Part shown: piece by piece, positions 62,929 to 64,000 of the stretch
How the letters are laid out: each line of letters opens with the position of its first letter
Position numbering within the stretch: position 1 is the stretch's first letter
NCBI GenBank assembly: GCA_013398055.1
Contig: VZRS01002394.1
Coordinates: 62,001 to 126,000, forward strand
Source: Ifrita kowaldi
Taxonomy: Eukaryota; Chordata; Aves; Passeriformes; Cinclosomatidae
Direction: 5' to 3'
Length of the DNA stretch: 64,000 nt
The notes under the pieces: generated by a model
Databases searched by the model: none
What the model was told of the DNA's origin: nothing
The model's input: the letters and a program-made list of their open reading frames with translations, nothing else
Translations under genes and position numbers: made by a program

Positions 62929-64000
62929 CTGGAAAGAGTTGCAGTGCTATAGCACAGTCTGCAGATCAGAAATTTGCTGGAAGGGACAGTGTGATGTTGA
63001 CAGGCATGCAGAGCAGATTGTTATGTTTTTCTTTGCTAAATTCTTACAGAGGGAGTTGCTACACCTGAGACTCACAGGTGTTTATTTTCATACCTTCAGC
63101 CACCACACAAGCTTTTATCTTTATTCTAGCAGGGCATTTATTTTTGGGTCTAGGGGAGGTTGCCCACAGAAAAATTACTGTCCTCTCCATAGTATGTACA
63201 TCCTATCACGTTTTATAGAGTAGTTCACATTCACTTTCATCATAAAGCTTTCAAATTACACAGAAAGGAAAGTTGTTCTCAGAAGTGGAACAAGAAGGTT
63301 ATGTCAAAAGATGCTATATCCATATATCAAAATTATTTCCTTAGTGGAAAAGTTGAGAATAAATGAAAGGTTGGGCTGGAGCCAGGGGATGCACAACATC
63401 CTTCTTTCCTTACAGAAATTGCATAGTGTGGTTTGGATCAACAATATTTTTCCAACAAAATCTCCTCAACAATAAGAAACATTTTTACATGGTTGTGGTA
63501 AGTTCACAGATGTGCAGACCTGGGCTTTTTGAATTTATTGTGTTGGTACGCTCTATTTCTCTCTTATGAGTTACACCCTCACTCTTATTAGGGTTTATCA
63601 GACCAGGAAGCATGCAAAGAATTTTACAGGTTGCCTTGACTATTTTGACATAGCCTCAAACTCAAGTTTGTGGTTTTCAGTTCTGCTTTGTTTCACTCTT
63701 CTGTTAGTGTTAACAGAATAACCTGGACCAGAAGAAACTTGTGTGTTGAAAAATATATGTGAAATATAAATCTTAAAACCATTACCATGATCAGTTAGAA
63801 GCCATTAAATATAAGCCACATGATTGTTATTTTACCTCAGTTAAGAATGTTTTCAGCTACATCTAAGAAAAATAGTGGTAAAATATTGTATTAGAAGAAT
63901 AATATTGAAATTAGCAAATAACTTCTACCTTTGCCTTGCATTCACTGGTAATAAACTATGGACAGTGGTTTCTAATGATATACCATTAAATATATATATA
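62929..64000. other. Unique AT-rich sequence
   Basis: No gene or element. The window ends inside a TA run (from about 63990). Confidence 0.5.

Noticed and set aside
1..64000. CRISPR arrays, bacterial operons, prophage or toxin systems
   Set aside because: No regularly spaced repeats, ribosome binding sites or compact gene order. Repeat content is vertebrate and avian.

Overview
The window looks like AT-rich euchromatin from a songbird (passerine). I find no protein-coding gene, no host exon I would defend, no rRNA or tRNA gene and no CRISPR array. The support for a bird is the repeat set: CR1 LINE fragments throughout, most ending in the CR1 octamer tail (ATTCTATG-like), avian-type solo LTRs, and a short tRNA-Ile-derived SINE with a CR1 tail. 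That SINE type is known from passerines. About 15% of the window is recognisable transposable elements. The rest is unique sequence typical of a gene desert or a very large intron.

Layout. 0-5 kb: a CR1 with recognisable reverse-transcriptase motifs, a 39-bp tandem duplication, and a 1.5-kb stretch with broken ORFs that I cannot assign. A 75-bp element at 3.55 kb recurs inverted at 5.82 kb. 8.5-15.4 kb: further CR1 pieces, a truncated LTR, one LTR of a second family, and a CR1 whose 5' part is inverted. 20-27.6 kb: a CR1 5'-region fragment that seems fused to a CR1 tail, an AT microsatellite, an ancient CR1, a CR1 tail, and a second copy of the LTR family seen at 12.3 kb. 29.1 kb: an assembly gap inside poly-T. 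36.4-40.1 kb: a CR1 plus flank appears twice, head to tail, around a single N, and this is almost certainly an unmerged contig overlap. 43.1 kb: a small CpG-rich insertion containing another single N and bounded by a perfect 6-bp target-site duplication. 45.8 kb: a solo LTR of about 1.06 kb. 51.5 kb: the SINE. 52.9-54.1 kb: a CR1 split by a 379-bp solo LTR with a perfect 6-bp duplication. 58.8 kb: a 634-bp solo LTR with a perfect 5-bp duplication. 61.6 kb: a nested inverted-repeat structure. 62.8 kb: a triplet repeat with a perfect palindrome.

Nothing here works as an operon or pathway. The biological content is insertion history (order of insertions, solo-LTR formation, 5' inversion, LINE-driven SINE mobility), a few unexplained inverted repeats, and possible conserved noncoding stretches. 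Element family names come from recalled consensus features and were not checked against a database. Boundaries without a target-site duplication are approximate.
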